A stretch of DNA of 64,000 nucleotides, from NCBI RefSeq assembly GCF_038024065.1, contig NZ_CP150667.1, positions 2,239,501 through 2,303,500 of the forward strand. The letters are read 5' to 3'. A model generated the notes under the pieces. The model was given only the letters and a program-made list of their open reading frames with translations. It ran no database searches and was not told where the DNA came from. Shown here piece after piece: positions 50,811 to 59,779 of the stretch. This stretch comes from Polaribacter sejongensis. GTDB lineage: Bacteria; Bacteroidota; Bacteroidia; Flavobacteriales; Flavobacteriaceae. The number at the start of each line of letters is the position of its first letter. The first letter of the stretch is position 1. Both the position numbers and the translations under genes were made by a program.

Positions 50811-50839
50811 TTGAAATTAGATATTCTTTATTAGTTTTG
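50811..50839 (+). promoter_or_regulatory. Promoter of the VOC gene
   Basis: TTG at 50811-50813, 18-bp spacer, TAGTTTTG at 50832-50839, 37 bp before the ATG. Confidence 0.65.
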
Positions 50840-50876
50840 TTGTTTGGAAAAGTAAACTCCTCATAAAACTTTATAA

Positions 50877-51260
50877 ATGCAACCTTTTATATTTAATCAT
50901 ATTGCCCTTTCTGTAAAAGATGTAGATACATCTATAGCCTTTTATCAAAAAGTACTTCAACTAAAAGAAATTAAAAATACTGCATCTAATTCAAAGACAA
51001 GATGGTTATCAATTGGTGAAGGAAAACAACTTCATATAATTCCTCGTCCTGATGCTATCATTAAAACGAATAAAGCGGTGCATTTTGCTTTATCAACGGC
51101 AGACATTGCCACATTTATACTGCATTTAAAAGAATTAAAAATTGAATATTCCGATTGGATTGGTACCCCAAACAAAGATTATGTTAGAAATGATGGAATT
51201 CTACAAGTGTATTTTCAAGATCCAAATGGTTATTGGATTGAAGTAAATAATGATATTTAA
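50877..51260 (+). CDS. VOC (glyoxalase/bleomycin resistance) family protein
   Basis: 127 residues forming two beta-alpha-beta-beta-beta modules. FNHIALSVKDVDTSIAFYQKVL is the first, with a metal-ligand-type His; AVHFALSTADIATFILHLKE is the second, and YFQDPNGYWIEVN gives the C-terminal Glu ligand. The family includes glyoxalase I, dioxygenases and resistance proteins; the reaction here cannot be assigned. It is transcribed alone and converges with the thioredoxin-like gene 6 bp away. Confidence 0.85.
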   Translation: MQPFIFNHIALSVKDVDTSIAFYQKVLQLKEIKNTASNSKTRWLSIGEGKQLHIIPRPDAIIKTNKAVHFALSTADIATFILHLKELKIEYSDWIGTPNKDYVRNDGILQVYFQDPNGYWIEVNNDI

Positions 51261-51266
51261 TAAATA

Positions 51267-51821
51267 CTATTTCCACTTAATACCACAACCCATACTTGGA
51301 TTTTGGTTTTCTAAATCCGGTTTATTTTCTAATAAATAATCAAAAGAATTACGTAAATCTATTCCTGTAACTGGTTTTCCGTTTCCTGGCCTAGAATCGT
51401 CTAACTGTCCGTGATAAACAGCTTTTAAACTTTCATCAAAAACATAAAAATCTGGAGTACAAGCAGCATCATATGCTTTTGCTACTTCCTGCGTTTCATC
51501 ATATAAATACGGAAAAGGATAGTTTTCATCTTTGGCCAATTGCGTCATCAAATCAGGTGAATCTTGCGGATAATTTTCTACGTCATTAGAACTTATTGCT
51601 ATAAAGTTAATTCCTTTTTGCTGATACTCATTCGCCATTTTTACCAACTCAGTATTTACATGAATCACAAACGGACAATGATTACAAATAAACATAATTA
51701 CGGTTCCTTTTTCTCCTTTCGCTTTTTCTAAAGAAAGAAAAGTATCATCAACCGTATTTAATAAATTGAAATCTGGTGCTTTTGTTCCGTTTTTAAACTC
51801 GTTAGATTCTGCTCTTGCCAT
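51267..51821 (-). CDS. AhpC/TSA-type thioredoxin-like protein
   Basis: 184 residues. The thioredoxin fold begins with APDFNLLNTVDDTFLSL, and the active-site region is VIMFICNHCPFVIHV with a Cys-x-x-Cys (CNHC). TPDFYVFDESLKAVYHGQLDD and a GKPVTGIDL segment match a subfamily of redoxins widespread in Bacteroidetes. No signal peptide, so cytoplasmic. A peroxidase or disulfide role is inferred; a C-terminal GCGIKWK adds another Cys. Confidence 0.85.
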   Translation of the reverse strand: MARAESNEFKNGTKAPDFNLLNTVDDTFLSLEKAKGEKGTVIMFICNHCPFVIHVNTELVKMANEYQQKGINFIAISSNDVENYPQDSPDLMTQLAKDENYPFPYLYDETQEVAKAYDAACTPDFYVFDESLKAVYHGQLDDSRPGNGKPVTGIDLRNSFDYLLENKPDLENQNPSMGCGIKWK

Positions 51822-51840
51822 AATTATTGTCTTTTACCAC

Positions 51841-51875
51841 ATAGAAACATAGCTTATAAAAACTATGTTTTCTAT
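51841..51875. repeat. Inverted repeat ATAGAAACATAG/CTATGTTTTCTAT
   Basis: 12-bp arms with one extra T on the right, 20 bp upstream of the thioredoxin-like gene. Its form resembles dispersed CATAGAAACATAG palindromes that I recall from other Flavobacteria. It may also act as a terminator. Confidence 0.5.
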
Positions 51876-51895
51876 ATTATTATTTATATTCAGAA

Positions 51896-51981
51896 TGTCA
51901 TTCCGAAATGAGCCTTTTTAGGCGATTGAGGAATCTCACCCAATCGATAAGATTGCTCTTCGTTCCTCATTCGGAATGACA
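51896..51981. repeat. 86-bp cruciform repeat bounded by TGTCATTCCGA
   Basis: Arms TGTCATTCCGAAATGAG (51896-51912) and CTCATTCGGAATGACA (51966-51981) are complementary apart from one extra A. Nested inside are GCCTTTTTAGGC and GAGGAA/TTCCTC stems, and AATCTCACCCAATCGATAAGATT in the middle. It lies after the BaiN-like gene, in a gap between two minus-strand genes. Confidence 0.7.
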
Positions 51982-52003
51982 CGTTTATAAAATTTATACT
52001 TTA

Positions 52004-53215
52004 CTAATCTTCCGCCAAAGCATTCGCACAAATAAAACCACTTGTCCATGCATTTTGAAAATTAAATCCACCAGTAACCGCATCAATATTTAAAACTTCA
52101 CCTACAAAAAATAGATTTTCATGTTTCTTACTTTCAAAACGTTTAAAGTTAATTTCTTTTAAATCGATTCCTCCAGCAGTTACAAACTCGTCTTTAAAAG
52201 TAGTTCTTCCGTTAGCGTTAAAAACACCTTTTGTCAATTGATTTGCTAAACCTTCTAGTTGATTATTATTTAAATCTGCCCAATTTTGAGTTGCACTAAT
52301 TCCTGCAGCGAGCACAAAACGTTCCCACAATCTTTTAGAAACCTCAGCAAATGGAGATTTTAAAATTGCCGTTTTTCTAGGCTCTTTCTTTTTTAAGTTT
52401 AAAAGAACATTTAAAACTTTATCAGTTGGTCTAGACAACCAATTTACCTCAACATTATATTGATAATTTTTGTCCGCTAAAATTCTTGCGCCAAAAGCGG
52501 ATAATTTTAAAACTGCTGGTCCGCTCATTCCCCAATGTGTAATTAACAACGGTCCTGATGCCTCTAATTTTGTTCCTGATATGGTAACCGTAGCATTCGG
52601 AACCGAAGTTCCTAATAAATCTACCAAACGTTTATCGTTGATGTTAAACGTAAATAAAGACGGAACAGGCTCTACAACAGCATGATCTAATGTTTGGCAT
52701 AATTCCCATACTTTTTTAGAACTTCCTGCAGCAATGACTAATTTATCTGCTTCAAAAACTTGCTCTTTTGTGTTGATAACCCATTTATTATCTTGTTGAG
52801 AAACTGAATTTACACCACAGTTTGTCAACACTTTAATTCCTAAGTTATCAACAGCGTTTTGAAAACAATCTATAATTGCCTGACTTGTATTGGCTTCCGG
52901 AAAAACACGATTATCATCTTCTATTTTTAAAGGAACTCCTCTATTTTCGAACCATTCAAAAGTATCTCCTGTCATAAACTGATGAAAAGGCCCTAACAAT
53001 TCTTTTTTTCCTCTTGGATAGAATTCTGTTAAGTCCTTCGGAATAAAACATGCATGTGTTACATTACATCTTCCACCTCCAGAAATTTTCACCTTTTGTA
53101 AAACGTCTTTTCCTTTTTCGAGAATCGTAATATCTAATTCAGGGTTATTTTCTTTCGCGTTTATCGCTGTAAAATATCCTGCTGCTCCTCCTCCAATAAT
53201 TATTACTTTTTTCAT
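52004..53215 (-). CDS. BaiN/HI0933-family flavoprotein
   Basis: 403 residues. FAD-binding GGGAAGYFTAINA at the N-terminus, the signature SGGGRCNVTHA at ~45, FPEANTSQAIIDCF, a GTSVPNATVTISG insert domain, and the C-terminal TAGGIDLKEINFKRFESKK with GEVLNIDAVTGGFNFQNAWTSG. The family reduces enoate-type or related substrates in studied cases (BaiN), but most members are uncharacterised. The gene appears to be alone between two palindromes. Confidence 0.88.
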   Translation of the reverse strand: MKKVIIIGGGAAGYFTAINAKENNPELDITILEKGKDVLQKVKISGGGRCNVTHACFIPKDLTEFYPRGKKELLGPFHQFMTGDTFEWFENRGVPLKIEDDNRVFPEANTSQAIIDCFQNAVDNLGIKVLTNCGVNSVSQQDNKWVINTKEQVFEADKLVIAAGSSKKVWELCQTLDHAVVEPVPSLFTFNINDKRLVDLLGTSVPNATVTISGTKLEASGPLLITHWGMSGPAVLKLSAFGARILADKNYQYNVEVNWLSRPTDKVLNVLLNLKKKEPRKTAILKSPFAEVSKRLWERFVLAAGISATQNWADLNNNQLEGLANQLTKGVFNANGRTTFKDEFVTAGGIDLKEINFKRFESKKHENLFFVGEVLNIDAVTGGFNFQNAWTSGFICANALAED

Positions 53216-53229
53216 GTTTTTTATTTTGA

Positions 53230-53260
53230 GACCTCACAGGTTTTAAAAACCTATGAGGTC
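53230..53260. repeat. Palindrome GACCTCACAGGTTTT/AAAACCTATGAGGTC
   Basis: Near-perfect inverted repeat (one mismatch) closely related to the one at 21748-21781. It lies between the GHMP kinase and the flavoprotein, where it can end the HMGR operon. Confidence 0.65.
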
Positions 53261-53270
53261 TTATGTAAGT

Positions 53271-54197
53271 TTATAAAACCATCTGACGGTAAGTCAATAT
53301 AGTTTCATACCCTTTATTTTTAAAATATGCTGGTGTTGATGCGTCTCCTGTTACTAAAACAAAATCTCCTCCCCAAGCTCCTAAACTTTTTATTGCTCCA
53401 AAATAATCTGAAAACAACTTTTCTTTAACTGTTTTTAATTTGATAATTGAACTGATAATTTGCTCATGCTCAACTATTAATTTTTCAAATTCTTCTAATG
53501 ACTTTGTAGTTAAAAATTCATCAGAAATTTCTGAAATTCTTTTTATTTCTTCATCAAAACTGATGTTACTCTCTCTAAATTTCGCTATTCCTTCTTTAGA
53601 ATCTTGCTTCTGATTTAAATGTACAAAAAATAAATTCTCCTTAAAACTCGGATTGAATTCAATTGGCTCAACAACAGGTTCTTGATTTTCTATTTGATAA
53701 AAAACAGGCGTATCATTTTGTGCACAAGCAATATCATAACCACTTCCTTTAAAGGAATTCCAAAGCAACTTAAAAGCATCTATTTTTGCCCAAGAAGCAA
53801 CAGAATTTATTAATGTTGATGAAGTTCCTAATCCCCAATTTCTAGGAAAAGTAAGATTCGTTTTTACAACAAATCCGTTTTCTGATGATAAAAAATCTGG
53901 ATTTAAGTTTTTAGCTTCTTTTAAAATATCTAACAACGTTTCTGCAATCACTTCTCCACTTCCTTCTTTATCAGAATTGAAAGTACAATTTATCAAACGT
54001 AGTTTTTTTAAATCGAAAACAGCCTCGAACCAACATTCTCCTGTATGTGTAAAACTTCCCCAAATAATTTCTGGTTCTTTTATTTTTTCCACTACTAAAT
54101 CTTGTCCAAATTTAGTTGGAATTGCTAAAGATTTTGCGCCGTCTAAAACAAGATATTCTCCTGTTAATAATAATTTTCCGTTTGAATAAAAATTCAT
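53271..54197 (-). CDS. GYDIA-family GHMP kinase
   Basis: 308 residues. LLTGEYLVLDGAKSLAIP at the start, RNWGLGTSSTLINSVASW for ATP binding, and the subfamily-defining GSGYDIACAQ motif at ~150. It overlaps the HMG-CoA reductase stop by one base (TAATG), so both are coupled. With mevalonate kinase and the decarboxylase encoded elsewhere in the window, this enzyme is a good candidate for the phosphomevalonate kinase step. That assignment is by elimination, not by a diagnostic residue. Confidence 0.85.
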   Translation of the reverse strand: MNFYSNGKLLLTGEYLVLDGAKSLAIPTKFGQDLVVEKIKEPEIIWGSFTHTGECWFEAVFDLKKLRLINCTFNSDKEGSGEVIAETLLDILKEAKNLNPDFLSSENGFVVKTNLTFPRNWGLGTSSTLINSVASWAKIDAFKLLWNSFKGSGYDIACAQNDTPVFYQIENQEPVVEPIEFNPSFKENLFFVHLNQKQDSKEGIAKFRESNISFDEEIKRISEISDEFLTTKSLEEFEKLIVEHEQIISSIIKLKTVKEKLFSDYFGAIKSLGAWGGDFVLVTGDASTPAYFKNKGYETILTYRQMVL

Positions 54198-55924
54198 TAG
54201 ACTAATCCAAATTGTTTAAAATGATGTGTAAAATGTTTTACATGAAATTTTTGCCAATACTCATAATCTAATTCCCCAAAAAATGGATGATTTTCAGCTT
54301 TAGCTGCTTCAAAATGAATCTTAAAAGCATCTATTTGAATAAATAAATCATGAATTGCTTCTCCTACAGAATTAAATTTTAAGGCATCTGGTTCTTCAGA
54401 CAAGATACTCGCTCTAAAACCAACTTGCAATTCTCCTTCTGTATTTAAAAAAGGTTTTCTTCTTGCTGATTTATCATCAGAAACATAATAATCGGCAGCT
54501 ACTTTTCCATTAGAAATTTGTAATAGAAAACTTAAATGTTCTATCATTTGCTGTCCATTCATCTTCCCAAAAAGAGGTTTTGTGTTTTTATCAATCTTAG
54601 ACAGTTTAAAACTTACCAGACTTTTATTTGAAAAATCAATCCAATTGATTGATGGTTTTCTTAAAGCATCTATTTTTTCTACAACTGCAGAATGTGTCAC
54701 GGTTTTTTTGTCAAAAAAAGCAGTAACTATTTCTTTTTCTTCTTCTGTTGCATTAAACTGATTTAAGATATTCTGCAAATGCATTTTCATGTGTCCATGC
54801 TGAATTCCCTTAGTTGTTAAGGCTCTTAAAGCTGCAAAATTCTGTGCTAAACCTGCTGCTGCCATAATTTGCATTAAAGTTCTTGCAGATGGTTTTTGCA
54901 ACATTTCTAAAGACAATTTTGCCATTGGATGTAAACCTGTTAAGCCTCCAACGGTTCCCAATGCCAACGGAATTTCAATCCAAAATTTAAAGATTCCATC
55001 ATCAATAGAACAATGAGACAAGCTAGAGTATTGTCCGGATTTAGAAGCATACGCATGCGCACCCGCTTCTACAGCTCTAAAATCGTTACCAGTTGCTAAA
55101 ACAACAGCGTCAATTCCATTCATGATTCCTTTATTATGCGTTACCGCCCTATAAGGTTCTATTTCTGCAATTTTTACGGCTTGGTAAAATTTCTCTGCAA
55201 ATTGCTGAGGATTCTCTCCGCCTAATTCTTCTATCTTACAACTCACTTCTGCCCTAACCACACATTCTGGAACATAGTTAGAAAGAATGCTCATCACAAT
55301 TTCTATATCGTCTTTTTCAAACTTTTTAGCAATTGCTTCTAAACATGAGTTTATAAAGTTTGCGCCCATTGAATCTTTCGTTTCAAAGGTTGCGTGCAGT
55401 TGGTAATAATTTTCTAATTTATCAGTTTTATCAACTAATTTTATATCTAAAATTCCACCGCCACGTTTTTCCATATTTTTAGTGATGGAAGCCGTTGCAG
55501 CAAATAATTCTGTTTTATTTTTATTAAAAAAGTCCTCAAGATTCGTTTTGTCTCCAGCATACATAAAGTGGACTTGCCCAATTTTTGTGGTACCAATTAC
55601 CTTGGTTTTAAAACCTCCTCTTGTGCTCCAAAATTTACCAACCAAAGAAGCCGCTGCTACCACAGAACTTTCTTCGACTACCATAGGAATTACATAAGTT
55701 CTATCATTAATTACAAAATTTGGTGCAATACCAAAAGGCATGTAAAAGTTAGAAATTGTATTCTCTATAAAATCATCATGTAATTGTTGTAAATCATCAT
55801 TATCATTCCAATACTGTTTAATTATATCTTTAGTTTTGGTATGATTATGGAAATAATTCTCTGTTAACCAAGTAATTTTTTCATCTTTCGTTAACTTAGA
55901 AAAACCAGAAATAAGTTTGCTCAT
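54197..55924 (-). CDS. Class II HMG-CoA reductase with C-terminal DUF1569-like domain
   Basis: 575 residues. Residues ~1-425 are HMG-CoA reductase: SNFYMPFGIAPNF, THNKGIMNGIDAVVLATGND (catalytic Lys region), GTVGGLTGLHPMAKLSLEML, and AQNFAALRALTTKGIQHGHM. Residues ~440-575 add a domain with NGQQMIEHLSFLLQIS and HPFFGELDYEYWQKFHVKH with FTHHFKQFG, typical of DUF1569/DinB-like four-helix proteins. Stand-alone bacterial HMGRs are about 430 residues, so this is a fusion. Automatic annotation often calls this class degradative, but its pairing with a GHMP kinase argues for mevalonate synthesis. It has its own -7 box. Confidence 0.9.
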   Translation of the reverse strand: MSKLISGFSKLTKDEKITWLTENYFHNHTKTKDIIKQYWNDNDDLQQLHDDFIENTISNFYMPFGIAPNFVINDRTYVIPMVVEESSVVAAASLVGKFWSTRGGFKTKVIGTTKIGQVHFMYAGDKTNLEDFFNKNKTELFAATASITKNMEKRGGGILDIKLVDKTDKLENYYQLHATFETKDSMGANFINSCLEAIAKKFEKDDIEIVMSILSNYVPECVVRAEVSCKIEELGGENPQQFAEKFYQAVKIAEIEPYRAVTHNKGIMNGIDAVVLATGNDFRAVEAGAHAYASKSGQYSSLSHCSIDDGIFKFWIEIPLALGTVGGLTGLHPMAKLSLEMLQKPSARTLMQIMAAAGLAQNFAALRALTTKGIQHGHMKMHLQNILNQFNATEEEKEIVTAFFDKKTVTHSAVVEKIDALRKPSINWIDFSNKSLVSFKLSKIDKNTKPLFGKMNGQQMIEHLSFLLQISNGKVAADYYVSDDKSARRKPFLNTEGELQVGFRASILSEEPDALKFNSVGEAIHDLFIQIDAFKIHFEAAKAENHPFFGELDYEYWQKFHVKHFTHHFKQFGLV

Positions 55925-55950
55925 TAATTTGTGTATAAAACTATCAACAA

Positions 55951-55958
55951 CAAAGATA
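55951..55958 (-). promoter_or_regulatory. -7 promoter element of the HMGR operon
   Basis: TATCTTTG on the minus strand, exact match, 26 bp before the ATG. The identical box precedes mvaD, but it is also found before dnaG and the GNAT-lysC pair, so it is not a regulon mark. Confidence 0.5.
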
Positions 55959-56068
55959 AGTCAAACTGTTAAAACATTAATAGATAATCAACATTTATGG
56001 ATTTTTAAGATATTTTTTATGGATTTTTGCGTAAACTTGGCAAACTTTTATCAAATACAAGGTCTACA

Positions 56069-58270
56069 ATGAGAAAAGGAGTCTCCCTTACAGTTATTTT
56101 ACTATTAATTAACTGTATAACATTTGCGCAAGTAAATGCAAGTAAAACATCAAACAAAAAAAACATAACATTAGAAGAAATCTGGAACGGAACATTTTCT
56201 GCAGATAGAATGAATTCTTTAAATTCTATGAATGGCGATTATTATGCTGTTTTAGATTTTGATAGATCATCTAGATCGGTTACTGTGGATAAATACAGTT
56301 ACAAAACTTTAGAAAAAGTTGAAACAATTGTAAATAGTACAGATTTAAAAGGTTTAAATAGTTTCTCTTCTTATAGTTTTAATAATGATGAAACCAAACT
56401 GATTTTAGGAACCAACTTCCAACAAATTTATCGTCACTCTAAAAAAGGAACGTATTATGCGTATGATATTGCTTCTAAAGAATTAACGTTGATTGGTGAG
56501 GCAATTCAAGAACCTGTTTTTTCTCCTGATAATAAAAATGTAGCGTATGCTAAGGACAATAACATTTTTATTAAAAATGTAGCTTCTAACAAAATTACTC
56601 AAGTTACTACGGATGGTAAAATAAATGAAATCATAAACGGAATTACAGATTGGGTGTATGAAGAAGAGTTTGCTTTTGTAAGAGCTTTTGAATGGAATAA
56701 AACCGGAACTCATTTAGCTTTTTTGCGTTTTGATGAAACCAACGTTCCTACTTTTTCTATGGATGTTGTAGGTACAGAATTATACCCAACACAACAAGTT
56801 TTTAAGTATCCTAAAGCAGGAGAGAAAAATGCAGATGTTACTTTACACATGTACACGATTTCATCTAAAAATACAGAAACAATTTCTTTAGGAGATTATG
56901 AATATATTCCTAGAATTAAATGGTCTAATGATACAGATATTTTAGTGGCAACTACTTTAAACCGTCATCAGAATGACTTAAACTTACACAAAGTTAATTC
57001 GCAAAATGCTACTGCTACTTTATTATTAAACGAAACAGACAAAGCATATGTAGATATTACTGACAATCTTACTTTTTTAGCCGATAACAGTTTTATTTGG
57101 ACAAGCGAGAAAGATGGTTACAATCATATTTATCATTACGATTTTAATGGAAAATTAATCAACCAAATTACAAAAGGAGATTGGGAAGTAACCAACTATT
57201 ACGGTTTTAACGAAAAAAAGAAAACAATCTATTATCAATCTGTAGAAAACGGATCTATCAACAGAGGAGTGTATTCTATCAACTTAAAAGGAAAAAAGAA
57301 ACAGTTATTAAGTAATGAAAGTGGACAAAATACTGCGTCATTCAGTAAAAACTTAAACTACTTTATCAACACGTATTCATCGGCAGAAACACCTCCTATT
57401 TATTCTTTATACACTGCTAAAGGACAAATGTTAAAAGTGATAAAAAACAATGATGCTTTAAAAGAAAAATTATCGGCATATAAAATGAGTCCTAAAGAGT
57501 TTTCTACAATCAACATCAATGGAAACGACTTAAACATGTGGATGATTAAACCTTTAGACTTTGATGAAAACAAGAAATATCCTTTATTAATGTTTCAATA
57601 TTCTGGCCCAGGTTCTCAACAAGTTGGAAATACTTGGAACGGAAGTAATGATTATTGGCACAATATGTTAGCCCAAAAAGGAATTATTGTAGTTTGTATT
57701 GATGGACGAGGAACAGGTTACAAAGGTGCAGATTTTAAGAAAGTGACTCAAAAAGAATTGGGTAAATATGAAGTTGAAGATCAAATAGCAGCAGCAAAAA
57801 AATTAGTAGAGCGTTCTTATATAGACAATAATAATGTTGGTATTTGGGGATGGTCTTACGGTGGTTTTATGAGCACCAATTGTATTTTAAAAGGAAATGA
57901 TATTTTTACCACAGCAATAGCAGTAGCTCCGGTTACTTCTTGGCGTTTTTACGATTCTGTTTATACAGAACGTTATATGCAAACTCCGCAAGAAAACGCA
58001 AGTGGTTATGATGATAATTCGCCATTTAACTATGCAGATAAATTAAAAGGAAAGTACTTATTAGTGCACGGAACTGGTGATGATAATGTACATGTGCAAA
58101 ATTCTTATAGAATGATAAATTCTTTAATTGAAGCCAATAAACAATTTGATATGTTTATTGTACCAGACCGAGCACACGGAATTTATAAAGGAAGAAATAC
58201 GCGTTTAAATTTGTTCACAAAAATGACTAACTTTATCGACGAAAATTTAAATACAGAATCAACTAAATAA
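56069..58270 (+). CDS. Dipeptidyl peptidase IV-like serine protease (S9B)
   Basis: 733 residues from the ATG at 56069; an in-frame TTG at 56027 is rejected because the signal peptide (SLTVILLLINCITFAQ) starts here. An N-terminal eight-blade propeller (~40-480) is followed by an alpha/beta hydrolase. Ser is in GIWGWSYGGFMS, Asp in LLVHGTGDDNVH, and His in PDRAHGIY: a full triad. The Glu pair region DWVYEEEFAFVRAFEW is the DPP IV double-Glu motif that holds the substrate amino end. It would release X-Pro dipeptides in the periplasm. It is upstream of two POT peptide transporters. Confidence 0.92.
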   Translation: MRKGVSLTVILLLINCITFAQVNASKTSNKKNITLEEIWNGTFSADRMNSLNSMNGDYYAVLDFDRSSRSVTVDKYSYKTLEKVETIVNSTDLKGLNSFSSYSFNNDETKLILGTNFQQIYRHSKKGTYYAYDIASKELTLIGEAIQEPVFSPDNKNVAYAKDNNIFIKNVASNKITQVTTDGKINEIINGITDWVYEEEFAFVRAFEWNKTGTHLAFLRFDETNVPTFSMDVVGTELYPTQQVFKYPKAGEKNADVTLHMYTISSKNTETISLGDYEYIPRIKWSNDTDILVATTLNRHQNDLNLHKVNSQNATATLLLNETDKAYVDITDNLTFLADNSFIWTSEKDGYNHIYHYDFNGKLINQITKGDWEVTNYYGFNEKKKTIYYQSVENGSINRGVYSINLKGKKKQLLSNESGQNTASFSKNLNYFINTYSSAETPPIYSLYTAKGQMLKVIKNNDALKEKLSAYKMSPKEFSTININGNDLNMWMIKPLDFDENKKYPLLMFQYSGPGSQQVGNTWNGSNDYWHNMLAQKGIIVVCIDGRGTGYKGADFKKVTQKELGKYEVEDQIAAAKKLVERSYIDNNNVGIWGWSYGGFMSTNCILKGNDIFTTAIAVAPVTSWRFYDSVYTERYMQTPQENASGYDDNSPFNYADKLKGKYLLVHGTGDDNVHVQNSYRMINSLIEANKQFDMFIVPDRAHGIYKGRNTRLNLFTKMTNFIDENLNTESTK

Positions 58271-58281
58271 AAGGATAAACT

Positions 58282-59706
58282 ATGAGTAATTTAATAAAAG
58301 AACCACACGAAAAAGAATTATTTGGGCATCCTGTAGGATTGTACGTATTATTTTTTGTTGAAATGTGGGAGCGTTTTTCGTATTATGGAATGCGTGCAAT
58401 TTTAACCTTATATCTTGCTGCTCCAATTATTATAGGAGATCCACAATCTGGTTTTGGTTGGTCTAACGGTGAAACTTTATCTTTTTACGGAACGTATACC
58501 ATGTTTGTATATTTAACTTCCATTCCTGGAGGCTGGATTGCAGATAAATTTATAGGACAGAAAAAAGCAGTAATGCTAGGAGGAATTTTACTATGTATTG
58601 GTCATGGAATTTTAGCAGTAGAAGCACAATGGGCATTTTTTACAGGACTTCTTTTTATTGTTATTGGTGTAGGTTTTTTAAAACCAAACATCTCTACAAT
58701 GGTTGGTGGTTTGTACAAACAAGGAGACGAAAGAAGAGATAAAGGTTTTTACGTTTTCTATATAGGAATTAACTTAGGAGCTTTCTTAGGTGCTATTTTA
58801 GTTGGTGCAGTAGCCGCTAAATATGGCTGGCATTATGGTTTTGGTTTAGCAGGTATTGGTATGGCGCTAGGTCAAATTGTATATATGTATGGTATAAAGT
58901 ATTTAGGTAATGTTGGTGACTTTATTGGAAATGATGATTCACCAAACAAAGAGTTACTAAAAAAACCTCTTACAAAAATTGAAAAAGATAGAATGTTAGT
59001 AATGTTTTTATCTTTCTTAATTATTATTGTTTTTTGGGGTGCTTTTGAGCAAGCTGGTGGTTTAATGAGTTTATATACAGAACAAAAAACAAATAGAATT
59101 TTATCTTTTTCTTTACCTTTAATAGGAAATGAAATTCCTGCAGCTGTATTTCAATCTGTAAATGCCTTTTTTATTATTGTTTTAGGTACTGCAGTTGGTG
59201 GATTTTGGTTTAACTGGAAAAAGAAAGGAAGAGAATCTTCTTCTTTATTTAAGATGGCTATTGGTGTAATTATTATGGCTTTTGGTTTTTTCTTTATGAG
59301 TAAAGCTGCTTCTGAAGTAGTAATGAATGGAGACGAAGTAGCAGAAAAATCTGCAATGATTTGGTTAATATTAGCATACCTTTTTCATACTATTGGTGAG
59401 CTTTGTGCTTCTCCGGTTGCATTATCATTTATAACTAAATTAGCGCCTTTAAAATACGCTTCTCTAATGATGGGAGCATATTTTGCAGCAACTGGTTTAG
59501 GTAATAAAGTTGCTGGTTTTATTGGTGGACTTTCTGAAGATGCTGGAGATTTTGAAGTGTTTACAGGAATTGCAATAACATGTACTATTTTTGGTTTATT
59601 ATTGATTGCAATTCTAAAACCTCTAAAAAGGTTGACGCATGGAGCAGAAGATAATAAAGTAATTAAAAATGAAGAAACAGAAGGTTTCGAATTAGCAGAT
59701 AATTAA
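58282..59706 (+). CDS. POT/PTR-family peptide transporter, copy 1
   Basis: 474 residues with about 14 helices. The ExxERFxYY signature is FVEMWERFSYYGMRAIL at ~26-42, and the PTR2 motif GFYVFYIGINLGAFLG is at ~150. POT carriers import di- and tripeptides with protons. It starts 11 bp after the DPP IV stop, so it is in the same operon. A hairpin follows before the second transporter. Confidence 0.92.
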   Translation: MSNLIKEPHEKELFGHPVGLYVLFFVEMWERFSYYGMRAILTLYLAAPIIIGDPQSGFGWSNGETLSFYGTYTMFVYLTSIPGGWIADKFIGQKKAVMLGGILLCIGHGILAVEAQWAFFTGLLFIVIGVGFLKPNISTMVGGLYKQGDERRDKGFYVFYIGINLGAFLGAILVGAVAAKYGWHYGFGLAGIGMALGQIVYMYGIKYLGNVGDFIGNDDSPNKELLKKPLTKIEKDRMLVMFLSFLIIIVFWGAFEQAGGLMSLYTEQKTNRILSFSLPLIGNEIPAAVFQSVNAFFIIVLGTAVGGFWFNWKKKGRESSSLFKMAIGVIIMAFGFFFMSKAASEVVMNGDEVAEKSAMIWLILAYLFHTIGELCASPVALSFITKLAPLKYASLMMGAYFAATGLGNKVAGFIGGLSEDAGDFEVFTGIAITCTIFGLLLIAILKPLKRLTHGAEDNKVIKNEETEGFELADN

Positions 59707-59715
59707 TAAAACAAA

Positions 59716-59754
59716 ATAACAACCCCATAAGCTTAACTTTATGAGGTTTGTTAT
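59716..59754 (+). terminator. Hairpin between the two transporter genes
   Basis: ATAACAACCCCATAA is complementary to TTATGAGGTTTGTTAT with one mismatch and a one-base bulge. The tail is only moderately T-rich, so part of the transcription may continue into the second transporter. Confidence 0.55.
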
Positions 59755-59779
59755 TCTTAAATAATTTTAACTTTTTTAC

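Noticed and set aside
21694-55958. TATCTTTG boxes before dnaG, GNAT-lysC, mvaD and HMGR as a shared regulon
   Set aside because: The sequence is simply one version of the general TAnnTTTG promoter box; no shared upstream operator was found.
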